Source: Glutamicibacter mishrai
GTDB lineage: Bacteria > Actinomycetota > Actinomycetes > Actinomycetales > Micrococcaceae
Length of the DNA stretch: 64,000 nucleotides
Direction: 5' to 3'
Assembly: GCF_012221945.1 (NCBI RefSeq)
Contig: NZ_CP032549.1
Location: 1,984,001 to 2,048,000 of the forward strand
Positions 1-8,322 of the stretch are shown here, piece by piece. Position 1 is the stretch's first letter; each line of letters starts with the position of its first letter. A program made the position numbers and the translations under genes. The notes beneath the pieces were generated by a model, which was not told where the DNA came from, ran no database searches, and saw nothing but the letters and a program-made list of their open reading frames with translations.

Positions 1-683
1 GCATTCTCCAGCGCCTGGCGGTAGCCGGCTTCGCGCAGGTGCGCGGATTTGAGGTCTTCGCGGCCGCGGATATGCCCGATGCGCCGGTGGCCTAATTCCA
101 GGAGGTGCTCGGTGGCTCTTTGCGCGCCACCGGAATTATCCACGTCCACGGTGATGGGCATATCGGTGCCCGCCTGCGGGTCGATGGCCACCACGGGCAC
201 GGAGCTGTGCGGGATTTCAACGGTGGGCGTCACGATGATGGCGCCGTCGATCAGCGTGCCGCCCAGGCGCGAGAGGGAACGGCGCTCCCACCCGATATGC
301 CCTTCGGGGCTGAGGTTGCCGGCATAGGCCATCAGGTCGTATTTGGTGCCGCGCAAGGTGGCGGAAATGCCGTTGAGCAGCTCCAAGGCGAAGGGCTCGA
401 ATTCGGCGACCAGGATGCCGATTATGTTGGTGCGCGAGTTGCGCATGGAGGAGGCTACCAGCGAGGTCTCGTAGCCGAGCTCGTTGATGACCTGGTGCAC
501 GCGTGCAATGGTGGCCGGCGAGACGCCGTAGCGTCCGTTGACCACCTTGGACACCGTAGAGACCGAAACCTCGGCGACGCGGGCCACATCGTTGATGGTG
601 ACCCGGGCGGCAACCTGGTTTTCGGCAGGCGCGGGAAGCCATGCGGAGGCGGCGTTCACGGTGTTCTCGGTCTCTGGGCTCAT
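1..683 (-). CDS. LacI-family transcriptional repressor (C-terminus cut by window edge)
   Basis: The minus-strand frame opens at an ATG at 683 and stays open to base 1, so the C-terminal part of the effector domain is missing. After about 25 residues comes a classic LacI helix-turn-helix (VTINDVARVAEVSVSTVSK, then VVNGRYGVSPATIARV), followed by the start of the periplasmic-binding-protein-like sensor domain. It is divergent from a sugar ABC transporter and glycosidase, with two matching palindromes between them, so it very probably represses that operon. The inducing sugar cannot be read from the sequence; a beta-glucoside or similar oligosaccharide is inferred from the GH3 gene. Confidence 0.93.
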   Translation of the reverse strand, partial: MSPETENTVNAASAWLPAPAENQVAARVTINDVARVAEVSVSTVSKVVNGRYGVSPATIARVHQVINELGYETSLVASSMRNSRTNIIGILVAEFEPFALELLNGISATLRGTKYDLMAYAGNLSPEGHIGWERRSLSRLGGTLIDGAIIVTPTVEIPHSSVPVVAIDPQAGTDMPITVDVDNSGGAQRATEHLLELGHRRIGHIRGREDLKSAHLREAGYRQALEN

Positions 684-756
684 CACCCGACTAACAGTAG
701 CGTATATTTCCGCGAAAACAGTGGAGTTTGCGGGCCTGTGACATGGCAGCAGCGAA

Positions 757-804
757 TTTTCGATAACGTTTTCGCCAAGGATTTCGAAAACGTTATCGAA
801 AACG
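757..804. promoter_or_regulatory. Twin LacI-type operators
   Basis: CGATAACGTTTTCG at 761-774 is the exact reverse complement of CGAAAACGTTATCG at 785-798. Both are built on the AACGTT core typical of LacI-family half-sites and are flanked by A/T-rich arms. The centres are 24 bp apart, roughly two helical turns. The pair lies between lacI and the transporter operon, just upstream of a TTGACA-like hexamer at 806-811, which suits repression of both directions. Confidence 0.8.
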
Positions 805-906
805 ATTGACATGACGTGGGTCACAGTGCAATTCTTGGTGAAGCCAAGTGCCTGCCGCGCCATCGCCGACAGGGCCAATTCATCACCACCGCTCAGGAGC
901 ACACGC

Positions 907-2205
907 ATGATATCCACGTCCCGCACCGCTAAATTTCTGGCGCTGGCAGCCACTGGCTCGCTGCTCTTCTCCGGATGCGCCTCCGGTTCCTCCAACGCCA
1001 GCGGGTCCTCCGACGGCACCACCACCGTGACCTGGTGGCACAACTCCAACAATGGCGAAGGCAAGGCCTACTACGAAAAGGTCGCCAAGGACTTTGAAGC
1101 GGAACATGAAGGCGTGGACATCGAAGTCCACGCCATGCAGCACGAAGACATGCTCACCAAGCTCGACGCCGCATTCCAAAGCGGGGATGCGCCGGATGTC
1201 TACATGGAGCGTGGCGGCGGAGAGCTCGCCGCCCACGTGGCCGCCGGGCTGACCAAGGACCTCAGCGACGTGGCCAGCGAGGAAATCGGCTTCCTCGGCG
1301 ACACCGCCGGCGGCTGGCAGATCGAGGGCAAGACCTATGCCCTGCCCTACTCGCTGGGCGCGGCAGGCTTCTGGTACAACAAAGCCCTGTTCAAAAAAGC
1401 CGGCATCGACAAGGCCCCGGAAACCTGGCAGGAGCTGCTCGATGCCAGCAAGAAGCTCAAGGACGCCGGCATCACCCCGATCTCCGTGGGAGCCGGCGAC
1501 AAGTGGCCGGCAGCGCACTACTGGTACTACGCCGCCGTGCGCGAATGCGCCGAGCAGACCCTGGCCGACTCGGTCACCAACCTCGACTTCAGCGACCAGT
1601 GCTTCGTGAAGGCCGGCGAGGACGTGGACCAGCTGATCAAGGCTGAGCCATTCAACCCGGGCTTCCTCTCCACCCCGGCACAGTCCGGGCCGACTTCGGC
1701 CTCGGGCCTGCTGGCCACCGGCAAGGCCGCCATGGAACTGGCCGGACACTGGGAACCAGGGATCTTGCAGGGACTGACCGAAGACGGCAAGGGCCTGGGC
1801 AAGGACACCGGCTGGTTCTCCTTCCCCGCCATTGAAGGCGGCGCGGGCAATCCTGATGCGCAGCTCGGCGGCGGCGATGCCTGGGCGGTAGCCCAGGACG
1901 CACCGGATGCGGCCGTGGAATTCGCCAAGTACATGCTCTCCGAGAAGGTCCAGCGCGGCTTCGCCGAACTGGATATGGGCCTGCCCACCAACCCGAAGGC
2001 CACCGACGCCGTGGCTGATCCGGCACTGGCTTCCATGCTGGACGTGCGTGATAATGCGCCATACTTCCAGCTGTACTTCGACACCGCCTTCGGTGCCTCC
2101 GTCGGAGGGGCCATGAACGATGAAATCGCCCTGCTCTTCGCTGGCAAGTCCGATGCGCAGAAGATCGTTGACGCCAGCCAAGATGCCGCAGACCTGGAGA
2201 AGTGA
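907..2205 (+). CDS. Sugar-binding lipoprotein of a CUT1 ABC transporter
   Basis: Extracellular solute-binding protein family 1 (432 aa). The start at 907 is preferred over the upstream frame because AGGAG lies at 895-899 and the protein then begins with a lipoprotein signal: basic n-region, hydrophobic core, lipobox LLFSGC with the acylated Cys near residue 22. The mature part has the usual layout (TVTWWHNSNNGEGK near the N-terminus, GDAPDVYMERGGGELA, ALPYSLGAAGFWYNKALF). It should capture an oligosaccharide outside the membrane and deliver it to the two permeases that follow. Its stop overlaps the region where the first permease starts. The specificity for a beta-glycoside is inferred from the downstream GH3 enzyme. 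Confidence 0.93.
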   Translation: MISTSRTAKFLALAATGSLLFSGCASGSSNASGSSDGTTTVTWWHNSNNGEGKAYYEKVAKDFEAEHEGVDIEVHAMQHEDMLTKLDAAFQSGDAPDVYMERGGGELAAHVAAGLTKDLSDVASEEIGFLGDTAGGWQIEGKTYALPYSLGAAGFWYNKALFKKAGIDKAPETWQELLDASKKLKDAGITPISVGAGDKWPAAHYWYYAAVRECAEQTLADSVTNLDFSDQCFVKAGEDVDQLIKAEPFNPGFLSTPAQSGPTSASGLLATGKAAMELAGHWEPGILQGLTEDGKGLGKDTGWFSFPAIEGGAGNPDAQLGGGDAWAVAQDAPDAAVEFAKYMLSEKVQRGFAELDMGLPTNPKATDAVADPALASMLDVRDNAPYFQLYFDTAFGASVGGAMNDEIALLFAGKSDAQKIVDASQDAADLEK

Positions 2206-2213
2206 TCCGGGTC

Positions 2214-3254
2214 GTGGCTCAAGAAGTGAGGTATGCATCAACCCCGGTGGCCCAAGGCCCGGCAGCACAGGCCGCGGCCACCGGGCAGGCCCCGGCTGAA
2301 AGCGGGGCGGCAAAAGCCGGGCGCCGCCGGCGAAAGCCAGCGGACCGGCGCAAAACCCTGGAGATCTTGTTCTTCGTCAGCCCGGCGCTGCTGCTGATCG
2401 CCGTGTTCATGCTGCTGCCCATCATCCAGGCCGTGCGCTTCTCGGTGTACAACTGGAAGGGCTTCGGCCCGCTGGTGGACTTTGTCGGGCTGAAGAACTA
2501 CGCCCGGGTGCTGGGCAACGAGGTCTTCACCGATGCGATGATCCACAACCTGATCATCATCGGCGGATCCATCGCATTGCAGCTGCCCATCGGCCTGGGC
2601 ATCGCCCTGCTGCTGAATCGGAAGATGAAGATCCAGTCGCTGCTGCGCACCATCATCTTCGTTCCCTATGTGCTCTCCGAGGTTATCGCCGGCGTCATCT
2701 GGTTCCAGCTGCTGCAGCCGCAGTATGGGGTCATCGACACCATCCTGTCCAAGCTGGGAGTCCAGGGCCCTGCCCAAGGCTGGCTGGGCACGCCCGAATT
2801 GGCGCTATGGACCGTGCTGGCGGTATTGACTTGGAAGTACCTGGGCCTGGCCGTCATCCTGTTCCTGGCCGGCCTGCAGGGCGTGCCCTCCGAACTGTAT
2901 GAAGCCGCTGAAATCGACGGGGCCTCCTGGTGGCAGATCCAGCGCAGGATCACCATCCCGCTGCTCGGGCCCACGCTGCGCACCTGGGGATTCCTCTCCA
3001 TGATCGGCTCGCTGCAGCTGTTCGACATGGTCTGGATCCTCACCGGCGGAGGACCTGCGAACTCCACCACCACCATGGCCAGCTTCCTGGTATCCGAAGG
3101 AACCAAGCGGCAGAACTTCGGCGTGGCAGCCGCCGCCTCGGTGGTGCTGTTCATCGTCGCCCTGATCCTGGCGGTGTCCTACCAGCAGTTTGTCCTCAAG
3201 CGGGATTCGCAGCCAGATGACGAACGAACCAAGGCGAAGAAGGTCAAAGCATGA
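2214..3254 (+). CDS. CUT1 sugar ABC transporter permease (MalF type)
   Basis: Integral membrane permease of the binding-protein-dependent family. A Lys/Arg/Ala-rich N-terminal tail is followed by about six membrane segments. The EAA-loop signature is present as ELYEAAEIDGASWWQIQRRI, followed by the usual downstream leucine/proline segment. The frame is open from a GTG at 2202, but GGAGAAG at 2196-2202 sits too close to it; the GTG at 2214 is better spaced. The next permease starts four bases before this one stops (ATGA). No ATP-binding subunit is encoded here, which in actinobacteria usually means a shared MsiK-type ATPase elsewhere. Confidence 0.93.
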   Translation: MAQEVRYASTPVAQGPAAQAAATGQAPAESGAAKAGRRRRKPADRRKTLEILFFVSPALLLIAVFMLLPIIQAVRFSVYNWKGFGPLVDFVGLKNYARVLGNEVFTDAMIHNLIIIGGSIALQLPIGLGIALLLNRKMKIQSLLRTIIFVPYVLSEVIAGVIWFQLLQPQYGVIDTILSKLGVQGPAQGWLGTPELALWTVLAVLTWKYLGLAVILFLAGLQGVPSELYEAAEIDGASWWQIQRRITIPLLGPTLRTWGFLSMIGSLQLFDMVWILTGGGPANSTTTMASFLVSEGTKRQNFGVAAAASVVLFIVALILAVSYQQFVLKRDSQPDDERTKAKKVKA

Positions 3255-4138
3255 GCGCCACCGTGGCCACCGGCCCGCAGCACACCCCAGCACAGGCAAT
3301 GCGCGCCAAGAAGCGGGCGCGGAACCAAGGCGGAAACGTCCTCGTGTACGCCATCGCCCTCGCGGTAGTGGCGCTGACCCTCGGCCCGGTGCTCTACGGC
3401 GTGCTCGGCGGATTCCGCAGCAACGCGCAGCTCGCCGAGAACCCGGCCGGCCTGCCGGCACCCTGGGTGCTGGATAACTATCTTGGCGTGCTGAAAAACC
3501 CGGACTTCTGGCAATATGCGCTGAACTCCACCATGATCGCGGTGATCACCACGGTGATCGTCGTGGTCCTGGGCATCATGGCCGCCTACCCGCTGGCCCG
3601 CTACCAGTTCAGGATGCGCGAACCGATCTTCATGGTCTTCGTGCTGGGCTTGCTCTTCCCCGCCACCGTGGCCATTGTTCCGCTGTTCATCCTGATCACC
3701 CGCGACCTGCATATGGGCAATACCTGGTGGGGCGTGGCCCTGCCGCAGGCAGCCTTTGCGCTGCCAATGACCGTGGTCATCCTGCGCCCCTTCCTGATGG
3801 CGCTGCCCCAGGAATTGGAAGAAGCCGCCCAGCTCGATGGCGCAAGCCGCATCGGCTTCTTCTGGAGGATCCTGTTGCCGCTCTCCGGCCCGGGCATGGT
3901 CACTGTCGGTGTGCTGGCCTTTGTCGGTTCGTGGAATGCCTACCTGCTGCCGCTGCTTCTGCTGCAAGGGGATATGCGCACCCTGCCGCTGGGAGTCGCC
4001 GACTATTCCAGCGAGCACTCCGCCGATACCGCCGGAGTTTTCGCCTTCACCGCACTGGCGATGATCCCGGCGCTGATCTTCTTCCTCGCCATGCAAAAGC
4101 GCATCGTCAACGGACTGCAGGGTGCAGTCAAGGGCTAA
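3251..4138 (+). CDS. CUT1 sugar ABC transporter permease (MalG type)
   Basis: Second permease of the pair (295 aa). The N-terminus is basic and is followed by six predicted membrane segments. The EAA loop reads ELEEAAQLDGASRIGFFWRI, with the conserved glycine, and the C-terminal region resembles other MalG-like proteins. Translation is coupled to the upstream permease by a 4-base overlap at 3251-3254. It should form a heterodimer with the upstream gene product. The GH3 gene starts 42 bases further on with no terminator between, so both are probably on one transcript. Confidence 0.93.
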   Translation: MSATVATGPQHTPAQAMRAKKRARNQGGNVLVYAIALAVVALTLGPVLYGVLGGFRSNAQLAENPAGLPAPWVLDNYLGVLKNPDFWQYALNSTMIAVITTVIVVVLGIMAAYPLARYQFRMREPIFMVFVLGLLFPATVAIVPLFILITRDLHMGNTWWGVALPQAAFALPMTVVILRPFLMALPQELEEAAQLDGASRIGFFWRILLPLSGPGMVTVGVLAFVGSWNAYLLPLLLLQGDMRTLPLGVADYSSEHSADTAGVFAFTALAMIPALIFFLAMQKRIVNGLQGAVKG

Positions 4139-4180
4139 GTACCTGAAAGCGCCCCTCCCACTTTTGAGAATAGGATTTTC

Positions 4181-6511
4181 ATGAAAACTGCCGAGCAGAC
4201 CTGGCATGATGCCAGCCTCCCAACAGACCAGCGCGTGGCGGCCCTCCTGGCACAGATGACGCTCGAAGAAAAAGCCGGGCAGCTGGGCTCCTACTGGATC
4301 CGCCCGGAAGAAGAACAGCAAGACGGCGAAAGCAATGTGGCGCCAATGGCCGATACCTTCGGCGGCGGCCCGAGCTTCGAAACAGCCATCGCCAACGGGC
4401 TGGGCCACATCACCCGGGCCTTCGGCACCGTTCCGCTGGACCCGGCCGAGGGCCGCACCAAGCTGGCCGAACTGCAAGAACAGGTCATGGCCGCCAACCG
4501 CTTCGGCATCCCGGCCATCGCCCACGAAGAATGCCTGACCGGTTTCACCGCCCTGGGCGCCACCTGCTACCCGGCATCCATTGCCTGGGGAGCGAGCTTC
4601 AACCCGGAATTGGTGCAGTCTATGGCTGCGCGCATCGGGGCCGATATGAAAAAGCTGGGTGTGCACCAGGGACTGTCCCCGGTGCTGGATGTAGTGCGCG
4701 ATTACCGCTGGGGACGCGTGGAAGAGACCATCGGCGAAGACCCTCACCTGGTCGGAGAGCTTGCCGTCGCCTACGTGAAGGGCCTGCAGGGTTCTGGCGT
4801 CAGCGCCACCTTGAAGCATTTCGCCGGATACGCCGCCTCGCAAGCCGGGCGCAACCATGCGCCGGTCTCCATTGGCCAGCGCGCCCTGGAAGACACAGTC
4901 TTCCCGCCCTTTGAACGAGCGGTGCGCGAAGCCAAGGTGCAGTCGGTGATGAACTCCTACGCGGATATCGACGGCGAAGCGCCAGCGGCCAGCCGTCGGT
5001 TGCTCACAGAAGTGCTGCGTGAACGCTGGGGCTTCACCGGCACCGTGGTGGCAGACTATTGGGCCGTGAGCTTCCTGCACAGCATGCATGAAATCGCCGA
5101 CAGCGAAGACAGCGCGGGCCTGCTTGCCCTGAATGCCGGCATGGATGTGGAATTGCCAGAGACCATTGCCTACGCCCGCCTCGCAGAAGCGGTACGCGCA
5201 GGGCGTTTGGACGAGTCGGTCCTGGATACCGCGGTCAGCCGGGTGCTCACCCAGAAAATCGAGGCCGGCCTGCTGGACCCGGACTACAGCCCCGAACAAG
5301 CCTGGCAAGGCGACGATGTTGAACTGGATTCCGCGCAGAACCGGGAACACGCCCGCACCATGGCCGAAGAATCCATCATTTTGCTGCGCAATGAGCAGAT
5401 CCTGCCACTGAAGAATCCTGCCCGCCTAGCGGTGATCGGCCCGAGCGCCACCCAGCCGCGCACTCATTTGGGTTGCTATTCCTTTACCAACCACGTGTAC
5501 TCGCGCTTCGCCGAGCAAGAAGACTATGGCGTGCAGATGACCTCCATACTTGAAGCCTTGCGTGAAGCTCCGGCGCTCGCCGGAAGCCAGATCGAATATG
5601 CCCGAGGGGTGGACTTCACCGACCTTGATGAGGCGGGCATCGAGCAGGCCGTGGAAGCAGCGCGCAACGCCGAAGTGGCGGTGGTGACCGTGGGGGATTT
5701 GGCTGGGCTCTTTGGCCGCGGAACCTCCGGCGAGGGCTGCGACGTAGTGGATCTGAAACTGCCTGGACGCCAAGCAGAATTGGTCGAGGCTGTGCTGGAA
5801 ACCGGTACGCCGACCGTCCTGGTATTGGTCACCGGACGCCCCTATTCGCTGGGGCAATTTGCTGACCGGGCCGCGGGCATTGTCCAGTGCTTCATGCCAG
5901 GCGTTGAAGGCGGACCAGCATTGGCCGCGGTGCTCACCGGGCAGGTGAATCCTTCGGGCAAACTGCCGGTGCAGATTCCCGACCATATTGGTGGACAACC
6001 CGGAACCTACCTGGCGCCCAAGCTGGGGTGGCATTCGGATGGCGTCTCGAACCTCGACCCGCGTCCGCTCTATCCCTTCGGCTACGGATTGTCCTACACG
6101 AGCTTCGAAATCTCAGGTATCGAATTATCGGCCCAGGAAATTTCCACCGAGGGGATCCTGGAAGTCAGCGCCACCGTGACAAATACCGGCCAGATTCCGG
6201 GCGCCCAGGCGGTGCAGCTGTATCTTGCAGATGAAATCTCGCAGGTGGTCCGTCCGCGCCGTTGGCTGGCTGGTTTCGCGAAGGTCAAACTGGCCGCGGG
6301 GGAGTCGAAGCGGGTGAGCTTCAGCGTGCATGCTGACCGCACGTCATTTACCGGTCTGGCTGGACGCCGGATCGTGGAGCCAGGCAAATTCACCTTGTTC
6401 ATCGGTTCGGACAGCGAAGATCTGGATCAACAAGCTGGGTTCAACATCGTGGGCGAGATCCGAGAGATCGGCGAGGGCCGGGTCATGGATACCCCGGTAG
6501 TGATCAGCTAG
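4181..6511 (+). CDS. Glycoside hydrolase family 3 beta-glucosidase/beta-xylosidase-type enzyme
   Basis: Full-length GH3 protein (776 aa) without a signal peptide, so cytoplasmic. The N-terminal TIM-barrel-like domain carries the conserved KHF (K212-H213-F214) and the nucleophile Asp292 in VVADYWAV, the equivalent of the usual SDW. The second alpha/beta domain spans roughly residues 400-620 (including LVTGRPYSLGQFAD). The last ~100 residues are the fibronectin type III-like domain usual in this family. It closes the lacI-controlled uptake operon and probably hydrolyses the imported glycoside from its non-reducing end. GH3 substrate range is broad, so glucosidase versus xylosidase cannot be decided here. 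Confidence 0.92.
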   Translation: MKTAEQTWHDASLPTDQRVAALLAQMTLEEKAGQLGSYWIRPEEEQQDGESNVAPMADTFGGGPSFETAIANGLGHITRAFGTVPLDPAEGRTKLAELQEQVMAANRFGIPAIAHEECLTGFTALGATCYPASIAWGASFNPELVQSMAARIGADMKKLGVHQGLSPVLDVVRDYRWGRVEETIGEDPHLVGELAVAYVKGLQGSGVSATLKHFAGYAASQAGRNHAPVSIGQRALEDTVFPPFERAVREAKVQSVMNSYADIDGEAPAASRRLLTEVLRERWGFTGTVVADYWAVSFLHSMHEIADSEDSAGLLALNAGMDVELPETIAYARLAEAVRAGRLDESVLDTAVSRVLTQKIEAGLLDPDYSPEQAWQGDDVELDSAQNREHARTMAEESIILLRNEQILPLKNPARLAVIGPSATQPRTHLGCYSFTNHVYSRFAEQEDYGVQMTSILEALREAPALAGSQIEYARGVDFTDLDEAGIEQAVEAARNAEVAVVTVGDLAGLFGRGTSGEGCDVVDLKLPGRQAELVEAVLETGTPTVLVLVTGRPYSLGQFADRAAGIVQCFMPGVEGGPALAAVLTGQVNPSGKLPVQIPDHIGGQPGTYLAPKLGWHSDGVSNLDPRPLYPFGYGLSYTSFEISGIELSAQEISTEGILEVSATVTNTGQIPGAQAVQLYLADEISQVVRPRRWLAGFAKVKLAAGESKRVSFSVHADRTSFTGLAGRRIVEPGKFTLFIGSDSEDLDQQAGFNIVGEIREIGEGRVMDTPVVIS

Positions 6512-6536
6512 TAGGGCAGGCGAATCAAGATACAGC

Positions 6537-6563
6537 GAAGGCCGGGCAATAAGCCCGGCCTTC
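6537..6563. terminator. Bidirectional terminator between convergent genes
   Basis: An 11-bp perfect inverted repeat (GAAGGCCGGGC / GCCCGGCCTTC) with a 5-base loop lies between the GH3 gene and the oppositely oriented HAD gene. No long T-run follows on either side. Confidence 0.75.
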
Positions 6564-6578
6564 AGCGTGTGCAGATGG

Positions 6579-7421
6579 TTACTTCTTGGCTGCGGGAGCC
6601 TCGGCCGGCTGCGCGCCCTTGGCCAGTTCTGCATGCAGGTTCGCTACCGATGGGTACTGCAGGTCCGGACGGAACGGGAAGGTGTCCATGTCATCACGGG
6701 CGGTGATGCCGGTGAAGACCAAAGCGGTCAGCAAGCCTGCTTCCATGCCTGCCACGATGTCGGTGTCCATGCGGTCGCCGATCATCGCCGTGGTTTCCGA
6801 GTGGGCGTCGATGCGGTTCAACGCGGAACGGAACATCATCGGGTTTGGCTTGCCCACGACATATGGTTCGCGGTTGGTGGCGCGCGAGATCAACGCTGCG
6901 ATGGCACCGGTTGCCGGCAGCAGGCCTTCGGCCGATGGGCCGGTGGCATCTGGGTTGGTGGCGATGAACTTGGCGCCGCCCTCGATGAGGCGGATCGCCT
7001 TGGTGATCGCCTCGAAGGAGTAGGTGCGGGTCTCGCCCAGGACCACATAATCAGGATTCTGGTCGGTCATGATGAATCCGGCGTCGTGCAAGGCGGTGGT
7101 CAGTCCGGCTTCGCCGATCACGAAGGTGCGGCCGCCTGGACGTTGGCGGGCCAGGAACTCAGCGGTAGCCATGGCCGAAGTCCAGATGTTCTCCTCTGGA
7201 ACGTCCAATCCCGAAGCCAGCAGGCGGGCGCGGAGGTCGCGCGGGGTGTAAATGGAGTTGTTGGTCAAGACGAGGAAACGCAGATTGTTTTCACGCCAGT
7301 ACCCCAATAGCTCTGCGGCACCTTTTACGGCCTGATTTTCATGGACAAGAACGCCGTCCATATCAGTGAGCCAGCACTGGATATCGTGGACAGTACGTGC
7401 GGCGCGGTTGGTAGTCGTCAC
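6579..7421 (-). CDS. HAD-IIA family phosphatase (NagD-like)
   Basis: Haloacid dehalogenase superfamily hydrolase (280 aa). The GTG start at 7421 is preceded by GGAGG at a sensible distance. Motif I is DMDGVL (nucleophile Asp20, acid/base Asp22), the IIA-type motif II lies in RFLVLTNNSIYTPRD, the family lysine lies in VVGKPNPMMFRSAL, and motif IV is GDRMDTDIVAGMEAGL. The family dephosphorylates sugar phosphates, nucleotides or similar metabolites in the cytoplasm. It is monocistronic between two convergent or divergent neighbours. The substrate cannot be assigned. Confidence 0.9.
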   Translation of the reverse strand: MTTTNRAARTVHDIQCWLTDMDGVLVHENQAVKGAAELLGYWRENNLRFLVLTNNSIYTPRDLRARLLASGLDVPEENIWTSAMATAEFLARQRPGGRTFVIGEAGLTTALHDAGFIMTDQNPDYVVLGETRTYSFEAITKAIRLIEGGAKFIATNPDATGPSAEGLLPATGAIAALISRATNREPYVVGKPNPMMFRSALNRIDAHSETTAMIGDRMDTDIVAGMEAGLLTALVFTGITARDDMDTFPFRPDLQYPSVANLHAELAKGAQPAEAPAAKK

Positions 7422-7559
7422 GAGGTGAAGTCCTCCCTGATGAAATTGTGGTGGGAGCTATCTGCGTTGAAAGGTTCCCCTGCTATTAAAAAGACTACAC
7501 AGCCTCGGGGAATTGCGCCGTGAACAAGGGCACGATGAGAAAGAACTACGCTTAATACC

Positions 7560-8216
7560 GTGAATCAAGAAACGCATGAGCCAGTGAACGACCCCAGCGA
7601 GCAGCACGTCATCGGAGTGGGCCCCTGGGAAGGGGAACTGCCTGCCGATGAAAAGTATGACCCGGAGCTGCTGGCCAACGGCGACCGGCGCAATGTCGCC
7701 GACAAATATCGTTACTGGACGATGGACGCCATCATCGAGGATCTCGATGAGCGCCGCCACGATTTCCACATTGCCATTGAAAATTGGCAGCATGACATGA
7801 ATATCGGGACCGTGGTGCGCAGCGCCAACGCATTCTTGGCCAAGGAAGTCCACATTATTGGCCGCCGCCGCTGGAACCGTCGAGGTGCGATGGTGACAGA
7901 TCGTTACCAACACGTGCGCCACCATCCGACCGTGGAGGATTTTGTTACCTGGGCTGAAGCCGAGGGGCTCACGATCCTGGGAATCGATATCTTCCCGGAT
8001 TCCGTGCCGCTGGAAACCTACGACCTTCCGAAGAATTGCGTATTGGTGTTTGGCCAAGAAGGACCCGGTTTAAGCCCTGAAGTCCATGCTGCAGCTAAGG
8101 ACACCTTGTCAATTGAACAATTCGGATCAACCCGGTCCATTAATGCCGCTTCCGCGGCTGGAATTGCCATGCATGCGTGGGTCCGCAGGCATGTTTTCGG
8201 GCAACGAGTTGGCTAA
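7560..8216 (+). CDS. SpoU/TrmH-family RNA 2'-O-ribose methyltransferase
   Basis: 218 aa from a GTG start. The SPOUT trefoil-knot signatures appear in order: motif 1 NIGTVVRSANAF (about residue 80), motif 2 LVFGQEGPGLSPEV (about 161) and motif 3 IEQFGSTRSINAASAAGIA (about 182). These form the S-adenosylmethionine site and catalytic Arg. The protein methylates tRNA or rRNA; which position is unknown. It stands alone. The weak ribosome-binding site makes the exact start less certain. Confidence 0.88.
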   Translation: MNQETHEPVNDPSEQHVIGVGPWEGELPADEKYDPELLANGDRRNVADKYRYWTMDAIIEDLDERRHDFHIAIENWQHDMNIGTVVRSANAFLAKEVHIIGRRRWNRRGAMVTDRYQHVRHHPTVEDFVTWAEAEGLTILGIDIFPDSVPLETYDLPKNCVLVFGQEGPGLSPEVHAAAKDTLSIEQFGSTRSINAASAAGIAMHAWVRRHVFGQRVG

Positions 8217-8225
8217 CGCAAAAAT

Positions 8226-8243
8226 TAATACTGAAGAGTATTA
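8226..8243. terminator. Short A/T hairpin after the methyltransferase gene
   Basis: TAATACT, loop GAAG, AGTATTA: a 7-bp perfect stem just after the stop at 8216. It is A/T-rich and has no following T-run, so a terminator role is only possible. Confidence 0.35.
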
Positions 8244-8322
8244 GTCGAGCATCTGGATTAGTTACATTTTTCCGCTTAGGCTGTTAATCGGTTATGAAAA
8301 TGTGATCTGGGAGCGAGTGGCT

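Noticed and set aside
811..906. Longer start for the sugar-binding lipoprotein
   Set aside because: It would bury the lipoprotein signal and overlap the promoter; AGGAG and the lipobox favour 907.
3179..5350. Very long minus-strand open frame (723 codons) opposite the permease and GH3 genes
   Set aside because: Its product is His/Gln/Gly-rich without domains, the usual shadow of GC-rich codons; the plus-strand genes have clear family motifs.
8217..8322. Possible c-di-AMP (ydaO) riboswitch before the M23 peptidase
   Set aside because: Such riboswitches often precede wall hydrolases in actinobacteria, but this leader is only about 100 bases, A/T-rich and lacks the conserved core.
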